Positions 7,382 to 15,456 of a DNA stretch of 33,207 nt are shown here, piece by piece. The position numbers were made by a program, and so were the translations under genes. The stretch spans positions 98,187 to 131,393 of the forward strand of contig JH599963.1 in the NCBI GenBank assembly GCA_000245075.1, in the 5' to 3' direction. The stretch comes from Acetobacteraceae bacterium AT-5844. Lineage in GTDB: Bacteria > Pseudomonadota > Alphaproteobacteria > Acetobacterales > Acetobacteraceae. The notes beneath the pieces were generated by a model. That model saw nothing but the letters and a program-made list of their open reading frames with translations, did no database searches and had not been told where the DNA came from. Numbering within the stretch: the first letter of the stretch is position 1; each line of letters starts with the position of its first letter.

Positions 7382-9088
7382 TCAGCCGTAAAGCCGGTTG
7401 ATCGCTTCCTCATGAGCCTGCAGGACGGCCTTCCGCTTGATCTTCAGGGTTGGCGTCAGCATGCCCGCCTCGGGCGTGAAGGGCGGGACCTTCAACGTGT
7501 GGCGGACCCGCTCGATGGAAGAGAGCCGCGCATTCACCCGTGCCACGGCCTTGGGGACATTGTCTTCCTGCCCCTCGGCGGCGACGATCAGCGCGGCGAT
7601 GCCTGGGCGCCCGTCGCCCGCCACCACGGCCTGGGCGATCTCCGGCTCCGCCATCAGCATGCTCTCGATGCGGGCGGGGCTGACCATATCGCCGCCCAGC
7701 GTCTTGATGATGTCCCGCTTCCGGTCGGTGATGCGCAGGAAGCCCTGGTTGATCTCGCCCACATCCCCGGTGTGGAGCCAGGGCGGCCCGCCATCACCCC
7801 GGTCCACGACGGCGGCCGCGGTGGCGTCCGGGTTGTTCCAATAGCCATCCATCACCAGCTCGCCGCGTACCAGCACCTCGCCATCGGGCGCGATGCTGAC
7901 TTCGACGCCATCCAGCACCCGGCCGACCGTATGGCGCCGGTTGTCCCAGGGCACGTTGACGCTGATGACCGGCCCGGCCTCCGTCTGCCCGTAGCCCTGG
8001 ATGAGGGGAATGCCGAGGGCGATGAAAAAGCCGGAGAGATCGGGGTCCAGGCGCGCACCGCCGGAGACGAAGGCGTGCAGCCGCCCGCCGAAGCGGGCGC
8101 GCACCTTGTCGCGCACCAGGCGCTCCAGCACCGCATCCTGCACCTGTTCCCACAGGCTGAGCGTCTGCCCATCCAGCCGCTTGAGGCCAAGGCGCACCGC
8201 CGCGTCGAACATCCGGCGCTTGAAGGCGGATTCCTTTTCCAGCCCGGCCAGGATGCGGGCGCGCAGCACCTCGAACAGCCGGGGTACGGCGGTGACGACG
8301 ACGGGGCGGATCTGTTGCAGCTCGGCTGCCAGCTTCTCAGCGCCCCGGCTGTACACGACCTCCGTGCCGAAGGAGGGCAGCAGGAAGCCCCCCACCGTGT
8401 GCTCATAGGCGTGGGACAAGGGCAGGAAGGACAGGTAGCAGCCGTCATCCGGCAGCTTCAGCGCATGAATGAAAGCGGCGACGCCGCGCCGGTTGGCCAG
8501 CATCGCCCGATGGGGCAGCATCACGCCCTTGGGCGAGCCGCCGGTACCGGAGGTGTAGATGAGGCAGGCCAGCCGGCCCGGCGGGATGTGCTCGACCTCC
8601 GCCACCAGCATCGCCAAATCCGGCGGGGTGGCCAGCAGGTCGGCCCAGGAGACGGTATCCTCCGCCTCGTCCATGGCCACCAGCAGGTCCAGCCCACCCA
8701 GCCCCGCGGCCTCCGCCAGGCCGCGCGCCAGCTTGGGCGTGGAGGCAATGGCCGCCCGCGCGCCGGAATCCTTCAGGATATGCGCATGGTCCGCCACCGT
8801 ATTGGTGATGTAGGTGGGCACCGATACGGCGCCGATCGCCATGATGGCCGTGTCGGCGATGATGAATTCCGGCCGGTTCTCCGAGACGAGCAGCACCCTG
8901 TCCCCAGGGCAGACGCCCCGCTGGCGCAGCCCTGCCGCAACCGAGGCGACAGCCATGGCATATTCCGCCCAGCTCATCCGCTGCCAGCTTCCGCCCCGCC
9001 AGAAGCGCAGCATGGGGCGCTCCGGCCACTTGCGCGCCAGGCTGAGCATCATGCCCGGCAGGCTGTTCCAGTTTTCCTCGGGCGCCAT
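7382..9088 (-). CDS. Long-chain fatty acid-CoA ligase (AMP-forming, FadD15-like)
   Basis: This member of the ANL adenylating superfamily activates a carboxylic acid, probably a long-chain fatty acid, to its acyl-CoA through an acyl-AMP. Visible motifs are the P-loop YTSGTGGSPKG (178-188), the YGQTEAGP motif, HTGDVG, the hinge segment DRKRDIIKTLGGDMVSPARIE, and the C-terminal catalytic lysine region PTLKIKRK. The length of 568 residues is normal for the bacterial FadD15-type branch. An in-frame ATG at 9109 would add seven residues. The ATG at 9088 is preferred because AGGGAGGA directly precedes it, although the spacing is short. It is divergent from the oligopeptidase gene. Chain-length preference cannot be read from sequence. 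Confidence 0.88.
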   Translation of the reverse strand: MAPEENWNSLPGMMLSLARKWPERPMLRFWRGGSWQRMSWAEYAMAVASVAAGLRQRGVCPGDRVLLVSENRPEFIIADTAIMAIGAVSVPTYITNTVADHAHILKDSGARAAIASTPKLARGLAEAAGLGGLDLLVAMDEAEDTVSWADLLATPPDLAMLVAEVEHIPPGRLACLIYTSGTGGSPKGVMLPHRAMLANRRGVAAFIHALKLPDDGCYLSFLPLSHAYEHTVGGFLLPSFGTEVVYSRGAEKLAAELQQIRPVVVTAVPRLFEVLRARILAGLEKESAFKRRMFDAAVRLGLKRLDGQTLSLWEQVQDAVLERLVRDKVRARFGGRLHAFVSGGARLDPDLSGFFIALGIPLIQGYGQTEAGPVISVNVPWDNRRHTVGRVLDGVEVSIAPDGEVLVRGELVMDGYWNNPDATAAAVVDRGDGGPPWLHTGDVGEINQGFLRITDRKRDIIKTLGGDMVSPARIESMLMAEPEIAQAVVAGDGRPGIAALIVAAEGQEDNVPKAVARVNARLSSIERVRHTLKVPPFTPEAGMLTPTLKIKRKAVLQAHEEAINRLYG

Positions 9089-9128
9089 GTTCCTCCCTCT
9101 GTCCGGCATGGATAACGGTGCCGGACGC

Positions 9129-9156
9129 TTGGCCTGCCGTTAGATGGGCTTATATC
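9129..9156 (+). promoter_or_regulatory. Candidate promoter in the acyl-CoA ligase / oligopeptidase divergent region
   Basis: TTGGCC (9129-9134) and TATATC (9151-9156) are 16 bp apart and face the oligopeptidase gene. The reverse strand offers TATAAG at 9154-9149 for the ligase gene, so the two divergent promoters may overlap. Confidence 0.4.
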
Positions 9157-9189
9157 GGTGGGTAGAGAACCACAACCGCAAGGCTTCCC

Positions 9190-11052
9190 GTGCAGTTTCC
9201 TCATCTCCGCCAGCCCGCCCACGATACCGCTTCCCGCCCGCAGGGCGCCGGGGGGGAGGCCATGCTGCCGGTCTGGGACCTGTCCGACCTCTATGCCGGC
9301 GCCGGTGATCCCCAGCTCGAGGCCGACCTGAAGCAGGCCGACGCCGATGCGCGGGCCTTCGAGGATGCCCATGCCGGCAAGCTGGAGAGCCTTTCCGGCG
9401 ACGCGCTGGCCAAGGCCATCGCCGCCTATGAGCGGATCGACGAGATCCTGGGGCGGGTGATGTCCTACGCGCAGCTCGTCTTCTCCGGCGATGCGCAGAA
9501 TGCCGAGAATGGCCGCTTCTACCAGACGATGCAGGAGCGGGTGACGGCCATCTCCTCCCACCTGCTCTTCTTCACGCTGGAGCTGAACAAGCTGGATGAG
9601 CCGGCGCTGGAGGCCAAGCTGGCCAAGAGCAAGGCGCTCTCCCACTACCGCCCCTTCCTGCGCGATCTGCGCGTCTTCCGCCCGCACCAGCTCTCCGACG
9701 AGGTGGAGAAGCTGCTGCACGAGAAGGAAGTGACCGGCCGCAGCGCCTGGAACCGCCTGTTCGACGAGACCATCGCCGGCATGGAGGTGAAGGTGGGCGA
9801 GGAGACCTTGAACGTCTCCGGCGCCCTGAACAAGCTGTCGGACCGGAACCGCAAGGTGCGCGAGGCGGCGGCGAAAGGCGTCTCCGCGGCCTTTGGCGAG
9901 AAGGCCCGCCTGTTCACGCTGATCACCAACACGCTGGCGAAGGATAAGGAGATTATCGACGGCTGGCGCCATTACCCGCGCCCCGGAAGCTCCCGCAACC
10001 GCGCCAACATGGTGGAGGATGAGGTGGTGGACGCGCTGGTCAGCGCCGTCGTCGCCTCCTATCCGGCGCTGTCGCATCGCTACTACGCCATGAAGGCGAA
10101 GTGGATGGGCCTGCCCAAGCTGCAACATTGGGACCGCAATGCGCCGCTGCCGGATGAGGACGACAGCAACATCCCCTGGGATGCGGCGCGGGAGCGGGTG
10201 CTGACGGCCTATTCGGCCTTCGACCCCGAGCTCGGGCGCATCGGCAAGGAGTTCTTCGACAAGCCCTGGATCGACGCCGCGCTGCGGCCCGGCAAGGCCT
10301 CCGGCGCCTTCGCGCACCCAACGGTGCCGAGCGTCCACCCCTATCTGCTGCTCAACTACCACGGTAAGTCGCGGGACGTGATGACGCTGGCCCATGAGCT
10401 CGGCCATGGCGTGCACCAGGTGCTGGCGGCCGATCAGGGTTACCTGATGTCCGGCACGCCGCTCACCCTGGCCGAGACCGCCAGCGTGTTCGGCGAGATG
10501 CTGACCTTCCGGGCCGTGCTGGACGCCGAGACGGACCCGAAGCGCCGCCGCGCGCTCCTCGCCGGCAAGGTGGAGGACATGCTGAACACGGTGGTACGGC
10601 AGATCGCCTTCTACCGTTTCGAGACCCTGCTGCACGACGCCCGCCGCAAGGGTGAGCTTTCCCGCGAGGAAATCGGCGCGCTGTGGATGCAGGTGCAGGT
10701 GGAGAGCCTCGGCCCGGCCTTCGAATTCACGCCGGATTACGAGATCTACTGGTCCTACATTCCGCACTTCATCCACACGCCTTTCTATGTGTACGCCTAT
10801 GCCTTTGGAGATTGCCTGGTGAACGCGCTTTACGGCGTGTTCCAGGAAGGCAGCGTCAAGAACTTCCAGGCGAAGTATCTGGAGCTGCTGAAGGCCGGCG
10901 GTACGCTGCGCCACCAGGAACTGCTGGCCCCCTTCGGCCTGAACGCGGCGGACCCGGCCTTCTGGCATAAGGGCCTGAACGTCATTTCCGGCTTTATTGA
11001 TGAACTGGAGCGCGCCGAAGAGCGCGACGAACTGGGACGCGCCGATGTCTGA
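9190..11052 (+). CDS. pepF: M3 family oligoendopeptidase (PepF type)
   Basis: This 620-residue cytosolic zinc metallopeptidase cleaves short peptides. The zinc site HELGH is at 402-406 (H402, E403, H406), with the third ligand likely E429 in LAETASVFGE. The N-terminal LPVWDLSDLY and the late YSYIPHFIHTPFYVYAYAFG-like region (near 515-540) are typical of oligoendopeptidase F. The GTG at 9190 has a modest AAGG ribosome site. An ATG at 9262, just before the family start LPVWDLSDLY, is preceded by GGGGGGAGG and could be the true start, removing 24 weakly typical residues. Its last codons overlap the next gene by eight bases, so translational coupling is likely. Confidence 0.9.
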   Translation: MQFPHLRQPAHDTASRPQGAGGEAMLPVWDLSDLYAGAGDPQLEADLKQADADARAFEDAHAGKLESLSGDALAKAIAAYERIDEILGRVMSYAQLVFSGDAQNAENGRFYQTMQERVTAISSHLLFFTLELNKLDEPALEAKLAKSKALSHYRPFLRDLRVFRPHQLSDEVEKLLHEKEVTGRSAWNRLFDETIAGMEVKVGEETLNVSGALNKLSDRNRKVREAAAKGVSAAFGEKARLFTLITNTLAKDKEIIDGWRHYPRPGSSRNRANMVEDEVVDALVSAVVASYPALSHRYYAMKAKWMGLPKLQHWDRNAPLPDEDDSNIPWDAARERVLTAYSAFDPELGRIGKEFFDKPWIDAALRPGKASGAFAHPTVPSVHPYLLLNYHGKSRDVMTLAHELGHGVHQVLAADQGYLMSGTPLTLAETASVFGEMLTFRAVLDAETDPKRRRALLAGKVEDMLNTVVRQIAFYRFETLLHDARRKGELSREEIGALWMQVQVESLGPAFEFTPDYEIYWSYIPHFIHTPFYVYAYAFGDCLVNALYGVFQEGSVKNFQAKYLELLKAGGTLRHQELLAPFGLNAADPAFWHKGLNVISGFIDELERAEERDELGRADV

Positions 11053-12415
11053 CGACCGCGAGGGCCGCAGCTTCTTCGGGGAGGTGCGGCGGATGGCGCG
11101 CACCTCCGGCGCCGTGGGCGGCATTGCCGCCCGGGTGGCCGGGGAACGCTATCTGGGCATCAAGACCAACAAGGCAGGCCACGCCAATGATTTGAAGGCG
11201 CTGCTCGGCGGGCTGAAGGGGCCGCTGATGAAGGTGGCGCAGTTCCTCAGCACCGTGCCGAACGCCTTGCCGCCGGAATATGCCCAGGAGCTGGCCGGGC
11301 TGCAGGCCAACGCGCCGCCGATGGGCTGGGCCTTCGTCCGCCGCCGCATGGCGAGCGAGCTGGGCACGAACTGGCAATCCAAATTCACCAGCTTCGGGCA
11401 GGAGGCTTCGGCGGCCGCCAGCCTGGGGCAGGTGCATCGCGCGACACTGCCGGACGGCACCACCGTCGCCTGCAAGCTGCAATATCCCGACATGTCGAGC
11501 GTGGTGGAGGCCGACCTCCGCCAGCTGAAGATCGCCATGGGCATCTTCGCGCGCATGGATGACGCCATCCAGCATGATGACGTCTATGTCGAGCTGTGCG
11601 AGCGGCTGCGCGAGGAACTCGATTACGAGCGCGAGGCCGCGCATATGCGGCTCTACAACATCATGCTCGCCGACGTGTCGGATGTGCGCACGCCGAAGCC
11701 GGTGGAGGGCTATTGCACCCGCCGCCTGCTGACCATGAACTGGCTGGAAGGCCGCCCGATCATGGACCGGCTGGCCGAGGAGCCGCCGCTGGAGGAGCGC
11801 AACGCCTATGCCCGCGCGCTATTCCACGCCTGGTATGTGCCGTTCTATCGCTACGGCGTCATCCACGGGGACCCGCATCTCGGCAACTACCAGATCCGCC
11901 AGCCGACGGAGACGGAGCCTGCCGGCATCAACCTGCTGGATTATGGCGCCATCCGGGTCTTCCCGTCCAAGTTCCTGCGCGGCGTCATCATGCTCTATGA
12001 GGCGATGCGCGACGAGGACGAGGAAAAGGCGCACGAGGCCTATACCACCTGGGGCTTCACCGATCTGACGAAGGAGAAGATGCAGGTGCTGGGCCTCTGG
12101 GCCCGTTTCCTGCACGAGCCGCTGCTGGATGACCGCGTGCGGCTGATCCAGAAGGATGGCGACATGGATTTCGGCCGCAAGGTGGCGGCGGAAGTGCATG
12201 CGGGCCTGAAGCGCACCGGCGGTGTGAAGCCGCCGCGCGAATTCGTGCTGGTGGATCGCGGCGCCGTTGGCCTCGGCAGCGCCTTCATGCGCCTGGGCGC
12301 CGAGTTGAACTGGCACCGCATGTTCAACGAGCTGATCGAGGGCTTTGACGAGCACAAGCTGGCCGAGCGGCAGGAGCAGGCCCTGCGCGACGCTGGCGTG
12401 CCCCCCGGCGGCTAA
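11045..12415 (+). CDS. ABC1/AarF (UbiB family) atypical protein kinase-like protein
   Basis: This 456-residue ABC1/ADCK-family protein shows the family landmarks. The KxGQ motif is present as KVAQ (63-66), with alanine in place of glycine. AAASLGQVH (123-131) replaces the usual glycine-rich loop, the probable ATP-site lysine is K144 (VACKLQYPD), the catalytic loop is GDPHLGN (275-281) and the metal-binding D299 lies in LDYGA. Family members are ATPases/kinases that support ubiquinone or other isoprenoid-lipid metabolism, but partners are poorly defined. Unlike E. coli UbiB, no C-terminal pair of membrane helices is evident. The chosen ATG overlaps the pepF stop by eight bases; the frame is open further upstream, but that part is shadow of pepF. 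Confidence 0.88.
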   Translation: MSDDREGRSFFGEVRRMARTSGAVGGIAARVAGERYLGIKTNKAGHANDLKALLGGLKGPLMKVAQFLSTVPNALPPEYAQELAGLQANAPPMGWAFVRRRMASELGTNWQSKFTSFGQEASAAASLGQVHRATLPDGTTVACKLQYPDMSSVVEADLRQLKIAMGIFARMDDAIQHDDVYVELCERLREELDYEREAAHMRLYNIMLADVSDVRTPKPVEGYCTRRLLTMNWLEGRPIMDRLAEEPPLEERNAYARALFHAWYVPFYRYGVIHGDPHLGNYQIRQPTETEPAGINLLDYGAIRVFPSKFLRGVIMLYEAMRDEDEEKAHEAYTTWGFTDLTKEKMQVLGLWARFLHEPLLDDRVRLIQKDGDMDFGRKVAAEVHAGLKRTGGVKPPREFVLVDRGAVGLGSAFMRLGAELNWHRMFNELIEGFDEHKLAERQEQALRDAGVPPGG

Positions 12416-12423
12416 CCCCTGAC

Positions 12424-12456
12424 GCGGCGCGCGGAGATGCTACCCCCGCGCGCCGC
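12424..12456 (+). terminator. Perfect GC-rich hairpin after the ABC1 kinase gene
   Basis: Perfect 11-bp arms GCGGCGCGCGG (12424-12434) and CCGCGCGCCGC (12446-12456) have an 11-base loop and are followed by TTCTGT. The hairpin begins nine bases after the kinase stop codon. The T-run is weak. The octamer GAGATGCT at the loop (12434-12441) is repeated at 12463-12470. Confidence 0.55.
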
Positions 12457-12523
12457 TTCTGTGAGATGCTGACCCTCGCGAGCGGCCCGCCCTTCGCAAC
12501 GCGGCCGCCGAGGGAGGTTGGCC

Positions 12524-12850
12524 ATGATTTTTGTCGTCATCGCCCATGACGGCATGGATGCCGGGGCGCTGCAACGCCGTGCCGCGGCGCGTCCAAAGCA
12601 TATGGAACGGGTGGAACCCCGTGCCCGCAGCGGCGAGTTGCTCGCCGGCGTCGCCCTGCTGGACCGGCCTGACGGCAATATGGTCGGCTCCATGATGGTG
12701 CTGGACCTGCCCGATGAGGCGGCGGTGAAGAAGTGGCTGGCCGAGGACCCGTACACCCAGGGTGGGGTATGGAAGAGCGTCACGATCCATCCTGGCCGCA
12801 TCGCCCAATTGCCCTACAAGCCCCTGACCGGCTCGCCCCTTTCAGGCTGA
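12524..12850 (+). CDS. YciI family protein
   Basis: This 108-residue protein has the YciI (ferredoxin-like alpha+beta) pattern: MIFVVIAHDG at the N-terminus with the conserved His-Asp, RPKHMERV, GSMMVLDLPDEAAVKKWLAEDPYTQGGV in the middle and a final aromatic/hydrophobic strand. Members are small dimers with a proposed His/Asp active site; some act as dehydrochlorinases, most are unassigned. The ATG at 12524 is preferred over a TTG at 12518 because AGGGAGG lies six bases before it. The gene ends exactly where the convergent ClC gene ends; the two stop codons are adjacent with no spacer. Confidence 0.85.
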   Translation: MIFVVIAHDGMDAGALQRRAAARPKHMERVEPRARSGELLAGVALLDRPDGNMVGSMMVLDLPDEAAVKKWLAEDPYTQGGVWKSVTIHPGRIAQLPYKPLTGSPLSG

Positions 12851-14617
12851 TCAGGCCGCCCCCAGCTCCTCGGTGCGGCGCTTTTCCAGCTCTTCGCCAT
12901 AGCGGCGCAGCAAATGGGCCTGGGTGAGCAGGCCGATGACGTTGCGGCTGTCCCAACCGTCGATCACGGCGAGCGCCTCGGCCTCAGCCGCGTCGAAAAT
13001 GGCCATGGCTTCCTTGGCGTTCATCGCCGGCAGCAGGGGCGTCTTCTGGTGGTGCAACAGCGGCGCGATGGTCTCCATCCCGTCGGAGGTCTCGGCATGA
13101 GCCTCGGGTACGGAGACCAGCCCCGCATAGCGCCCGGCCTCGTCCACCGCCACCACGCGGGTCGCGGCGCCCAGCGGGAAGTCGCGCCGGAAGGAGGAGA
13201 GGCGGATATCCGTCCTCACCGTGCGCGACTCCCGCCGCATGAGCTTGCCCACGGTGAGATCCCGGAGCCACCCGATATCGCGGGCGCTGCGGATGGTCTC
13301 GCCCCGCAGATGGAAGCGCCAGGTGGCGAAGGAGTAGCCGAAGAGGCGCCGCACGGTGACGCTGCTGGCAATGACAGCCACGAGCACGGCGCCGGTCATT
13401 TCGAAGCTGCCGGTCATCTCCAGCGCCAGGAAGGTCATGGCCAGCGGGGCGCCAATCACGGCCACGCCAAAGGCGCTGGTGCCCACGGTGATGAGAAAGG
13501 TCGGGTCCACACCAGGCGGTATCACATACGCCACGAAAGCGGCGAAGACCTGCCCCATCAGCGCGCCCAGCAGCAGGGAGGCGAAGAAGAGGCCACCTCT
13601 GAAGCCGGAGCCGATGGAGATGGCGGAGGCCACGGCTTTCAGCACCAGCAGGAGGGCCACGGCACCCAGCGTGTTCTCCACCATGAACAGCCGGTGCAGG
13701 GAGGCATGGCCTGCCGACAGCACCCCGGGCGTGATCAGTGCCAGCATCCCGACTGCGAGCCCGCCGACCGCCGGCCGCAGATTGGGCCAGGGGATGCCCC
13801 TGCGCAGCCAGTGCTCGGTGAGGGTGACGCCGCGCATCAGCGCGATACCGGCAAGCCCGCAGATCAGGCCAAGCACCAGGGCGAGCGCATAGCTCAGCAG
13901 ATCAGCCCCATCGGCATTGCCCACGGAGAGAACGGCGTTCTCTCCCCGCAATGCGTGCGCCACCACCAGGGCACAGACAGCGCTGATCACCACCGGCGCC
14001 AGCGTGGCGATGGAGTAGATGCCGATCACCAGCTCGAAGGCATAGAAGGTGCCGGTCAGGGGCGCGTCGAAGGCGGCTGCGATGGCGCCGGCGGCGCCGC
14101 AGCCCACCAGCACGCGCAGATCTCCCCGCCGCAGGCCGAAAATGCGCCCCAGCCTGGAAGCCGCGCCGCCCGCGATCTGCGTATAGCCGGCCTCCAGCCC
14201 CACCGAGGCGCCGAACCCGTTGGAGACCAGGTTCTGCGCCACCACCACCACGCCGTCATTCATGGAAAGCCGGCCGCCATGCAGCGCATTGGCTTCAATG
14301 GGGTCCACCGGCGAGCGGGGGCGCACGCGCGCCAGCAACCGGTTCAGCCCGCCCAACAGCAGGCCACCGAGCGCCGGCAGCAGCAGCAACTGCCACGGTT
14401 CGGCGCCCCGAATGGAGGAAAGGCCGTGCTCGGCGCCGGGACCGTAAAGCAGCACATGCATCACCCGCGCGATGGCGCCGATGGACACGGCCAGCAGCCC
14501 GCTGACGATGCCCACCACGGCAGCCAGCAGGATGACGCCCACCTCTGTCTGCCGCGCCCAGGCGCGGAACACCGCGATCCCTCGCAGAGGGTGGAGATGG
14601 GGATAGTGCAGGCGCAT
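12851..14617 (-). CDS. ClC family chloride channel/antiporter with C-terminal CBS pair
   Basis: This 588-residue membrane protein has the ClC architecture, about ten or more hydrophobic helices up to residue 430 and then a cytosolic part with two CBS-like repeats (about 455-510 and 530-580). The gating-glutamate motif is present as GFGASVGLEAGYTQ, retaining the Glu of GxEGP but with LEAG instead of REGP. The GSGIP-like first motif is replaced by a segment reading SPVDP, and GxFxP appears as GGLFF without the proline. The anion-binding set is thus non-canonical, so ion selectivity and channel-versus-antiporter mode cannot be assigned. CBS domains suggest control by adenine nucleotides. The radC gene is nine bases upstream, so co-transcription is likely. 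Confidence 0.87.
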   Translation of the reverse strand: MRLHYPHLHPLRGIAVFRAWARQTEVGVILLAAVVGIVSGLLAVSIGAIARVMHVLLYGPGAEHGLSSIRGAEPWQLLLLPALGGLLLGGLNRLLARVRPRSPVDPIEANALHGGRLSMNDGVVVVAQNLVSNGFGASVGLEAGYTQIAGGAASRLGRIFGLRRGDLRVLVGCGAAGAIAAAFDAPLTGTFYAFELVIGIYSIATLAPVVISAVCALVVAHALRGENAVLSVGNADGADLLSYALALVLGLICGLAGIALMRGVTLTEHWLRRGIPWPNLRPAVGGLAVGMLALITPGVLSAGHASLHRLFMVENTLGAVALLLVLKAVASAISIGSGFRGGLFFASLLLGALMGQVFAAFVAYVIPPGVDPTFLITVGTSAFGVAVIGAPLAMTFLALEMTGSFEMTGAVLVAVIASSVTVRRLFGYSFATWRFHLRGETIRSARDIGWLRDLTVGKLMRRESRTVRTDIRLSSFRRDFPLGAATRVVAVDEAGRYAGLVSVPEAHAETSDGMETIAPLLHHQKTPLLPAMNAKEAMAIFDAAEAEALAVIDGWDSRNVIGLLTQAHLLRRYGEELEKRRTEELGAA

Positions 14618-14626
14618 GGGAGGACG

Positions 14627-15388
14627 CTACAGCAGCCCTTCGCGGCGGAAGGAAAGGTGGCGGCCATTGCCGATGATCAGGTGGTCATGGACGGCGATGC
14701 CCAGCAGTTCGGCCGCCTGGCGGATTTCGGTGGTCATGCGGATATCGGCGCCGCTGGGCGTGGGGTCCCCGCTCGGGTGGTTATGCACCAGGATCAGCGC
14801 GGTGGCCTGGAGTTCCAGGCCGCGTTTCACCACCTCGCGCGGATAGACGGGCGTGTGGTTCACCGTGCCCCGCGCCTGCGCCTCATCGGCGATGAGGCGG
14901 TTCTTCGAGTCGAGGAACAGGATGCGGAAGTGCTCGGTCTTCTCGCGGGCGAGGATGGCGTTGAGGTAGTCCAGCAGCCGCTGCCAGTTGTCGAGCAGCG
15001 GCCGGTCCAGCACCTCTTCCCGCATCAGCCGCAAGGCTGCGGCCTGCACCGTTTTCAGCGCGGCGATGCCGGCCTCGCCAAGGCCCTCGATCTGCCGCAG
15101 CTCTTCCGGGCGTGCCGAGATGGCGTTGCCGAAGCTGCCGAAGCGGGCGAGTAGCGCGCGGGCGATAGGTTTGGTGTCACGCCGGGGCAGGGCGAGGAAG
15201 AGCTGCATCTCCAGCAGCTCATGATCCAGCAGCGCATCGGGGCCGGCGGTCAGCAGCTTGCGGCGCATCCGGCCACGGTGGCCTTCCGCCGCGCTGGCGA
15301 GAGGTGCGGCCGGGACGGACGCGGCCTCGATGTCCAGAGGCAGGGCCAGGCTGGCCCCTGCCTCCGCCATGCCGCCCGTCTTGCGCAT
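14627..15388 (-). CDS. radC: RadC family protein (JAB/MPN metalloprotease-like domain)
   Basis: This 253-residue protein has an N-terminal helix-hairpin-helix region, with EGLGEAGIAALK at about 101-112, and a C-terminal JAMM/MPN+ domain. The domain has E152 (KTEHFRILFLD) and the zinc motif H202-N-H204-PSGDPTPSGAD (D215). All metal ligands are intact. The family name reflects an old assignment to DNA repair that was later withdrawn; the true role is uncertain, although the JAMM fold suggests peptidase or deubiquitinase-like chemistry. It lies between map and the ClC gene on the same strand. A GGGG-rich ribosome site precedes the ATG at 15388; M7 is an alternative start. Confidence 0.88.
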   Translation of the reverse strand: MRKTGGMAEAGASLALPLDIEAASVPAAPLASAAEGHRGRMRRKLLTAGPDALLDHELLEMQLFLALPRRDTKPIARALLARFGSFGNAISARPEELRQIEGLGEAGIAALKTVQAAALRLMREEVLDRPLLDNWQRLLDYLNAILAREKTEHFRILFLDSKNRLIADEAQARGTVNHTPVYPREVVKRGLELQATALILVHNHPSGDPTPSGADIRMTTEIRQAAELLGIAVHDHLIIGNGRHLSFRREGLL

Positions 15389-15396
15389 CCCACCCC

Positions 15397-15417
15397 CCTG
15401 ACCTGCAAAAGGTCAGG
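15397..15417 (-). repeat. Perfect hairpin between map and radC
   Basis: The arms CCTGACC (15397-15403) and GGTCAGG (15411-15417) are perfect 7-bp inverted repeats with a 7-base loop, nine bases upstream of the radC start and adjoining its ribosome site. There is no T-run on the minus strand. It may modulate radC translation or be an operator; the sequence does not resemble the alphaproteobacterial LexA box. Confidence 0.5.
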
Positions 15418-15456
15418 CGAGTGTTGGCGGATGCCGGAGGGCAAGTCCAGGGGGTA

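Noticed and set aside
12914-15154. A 746-codon plus-strand frame opposite the ClC and radC genes
   Set aside because: It spans two real antisense genes and their junction, and its His/Gln/Gly-rich translation is typical of shadow frames.
15397-15417. Possible LexA/SOS box before radC
   Set aside because: The dyad CCTGACC/GGTCAGG does not match the alphaproteobacterial GTTC-N7-GTTC pattern.
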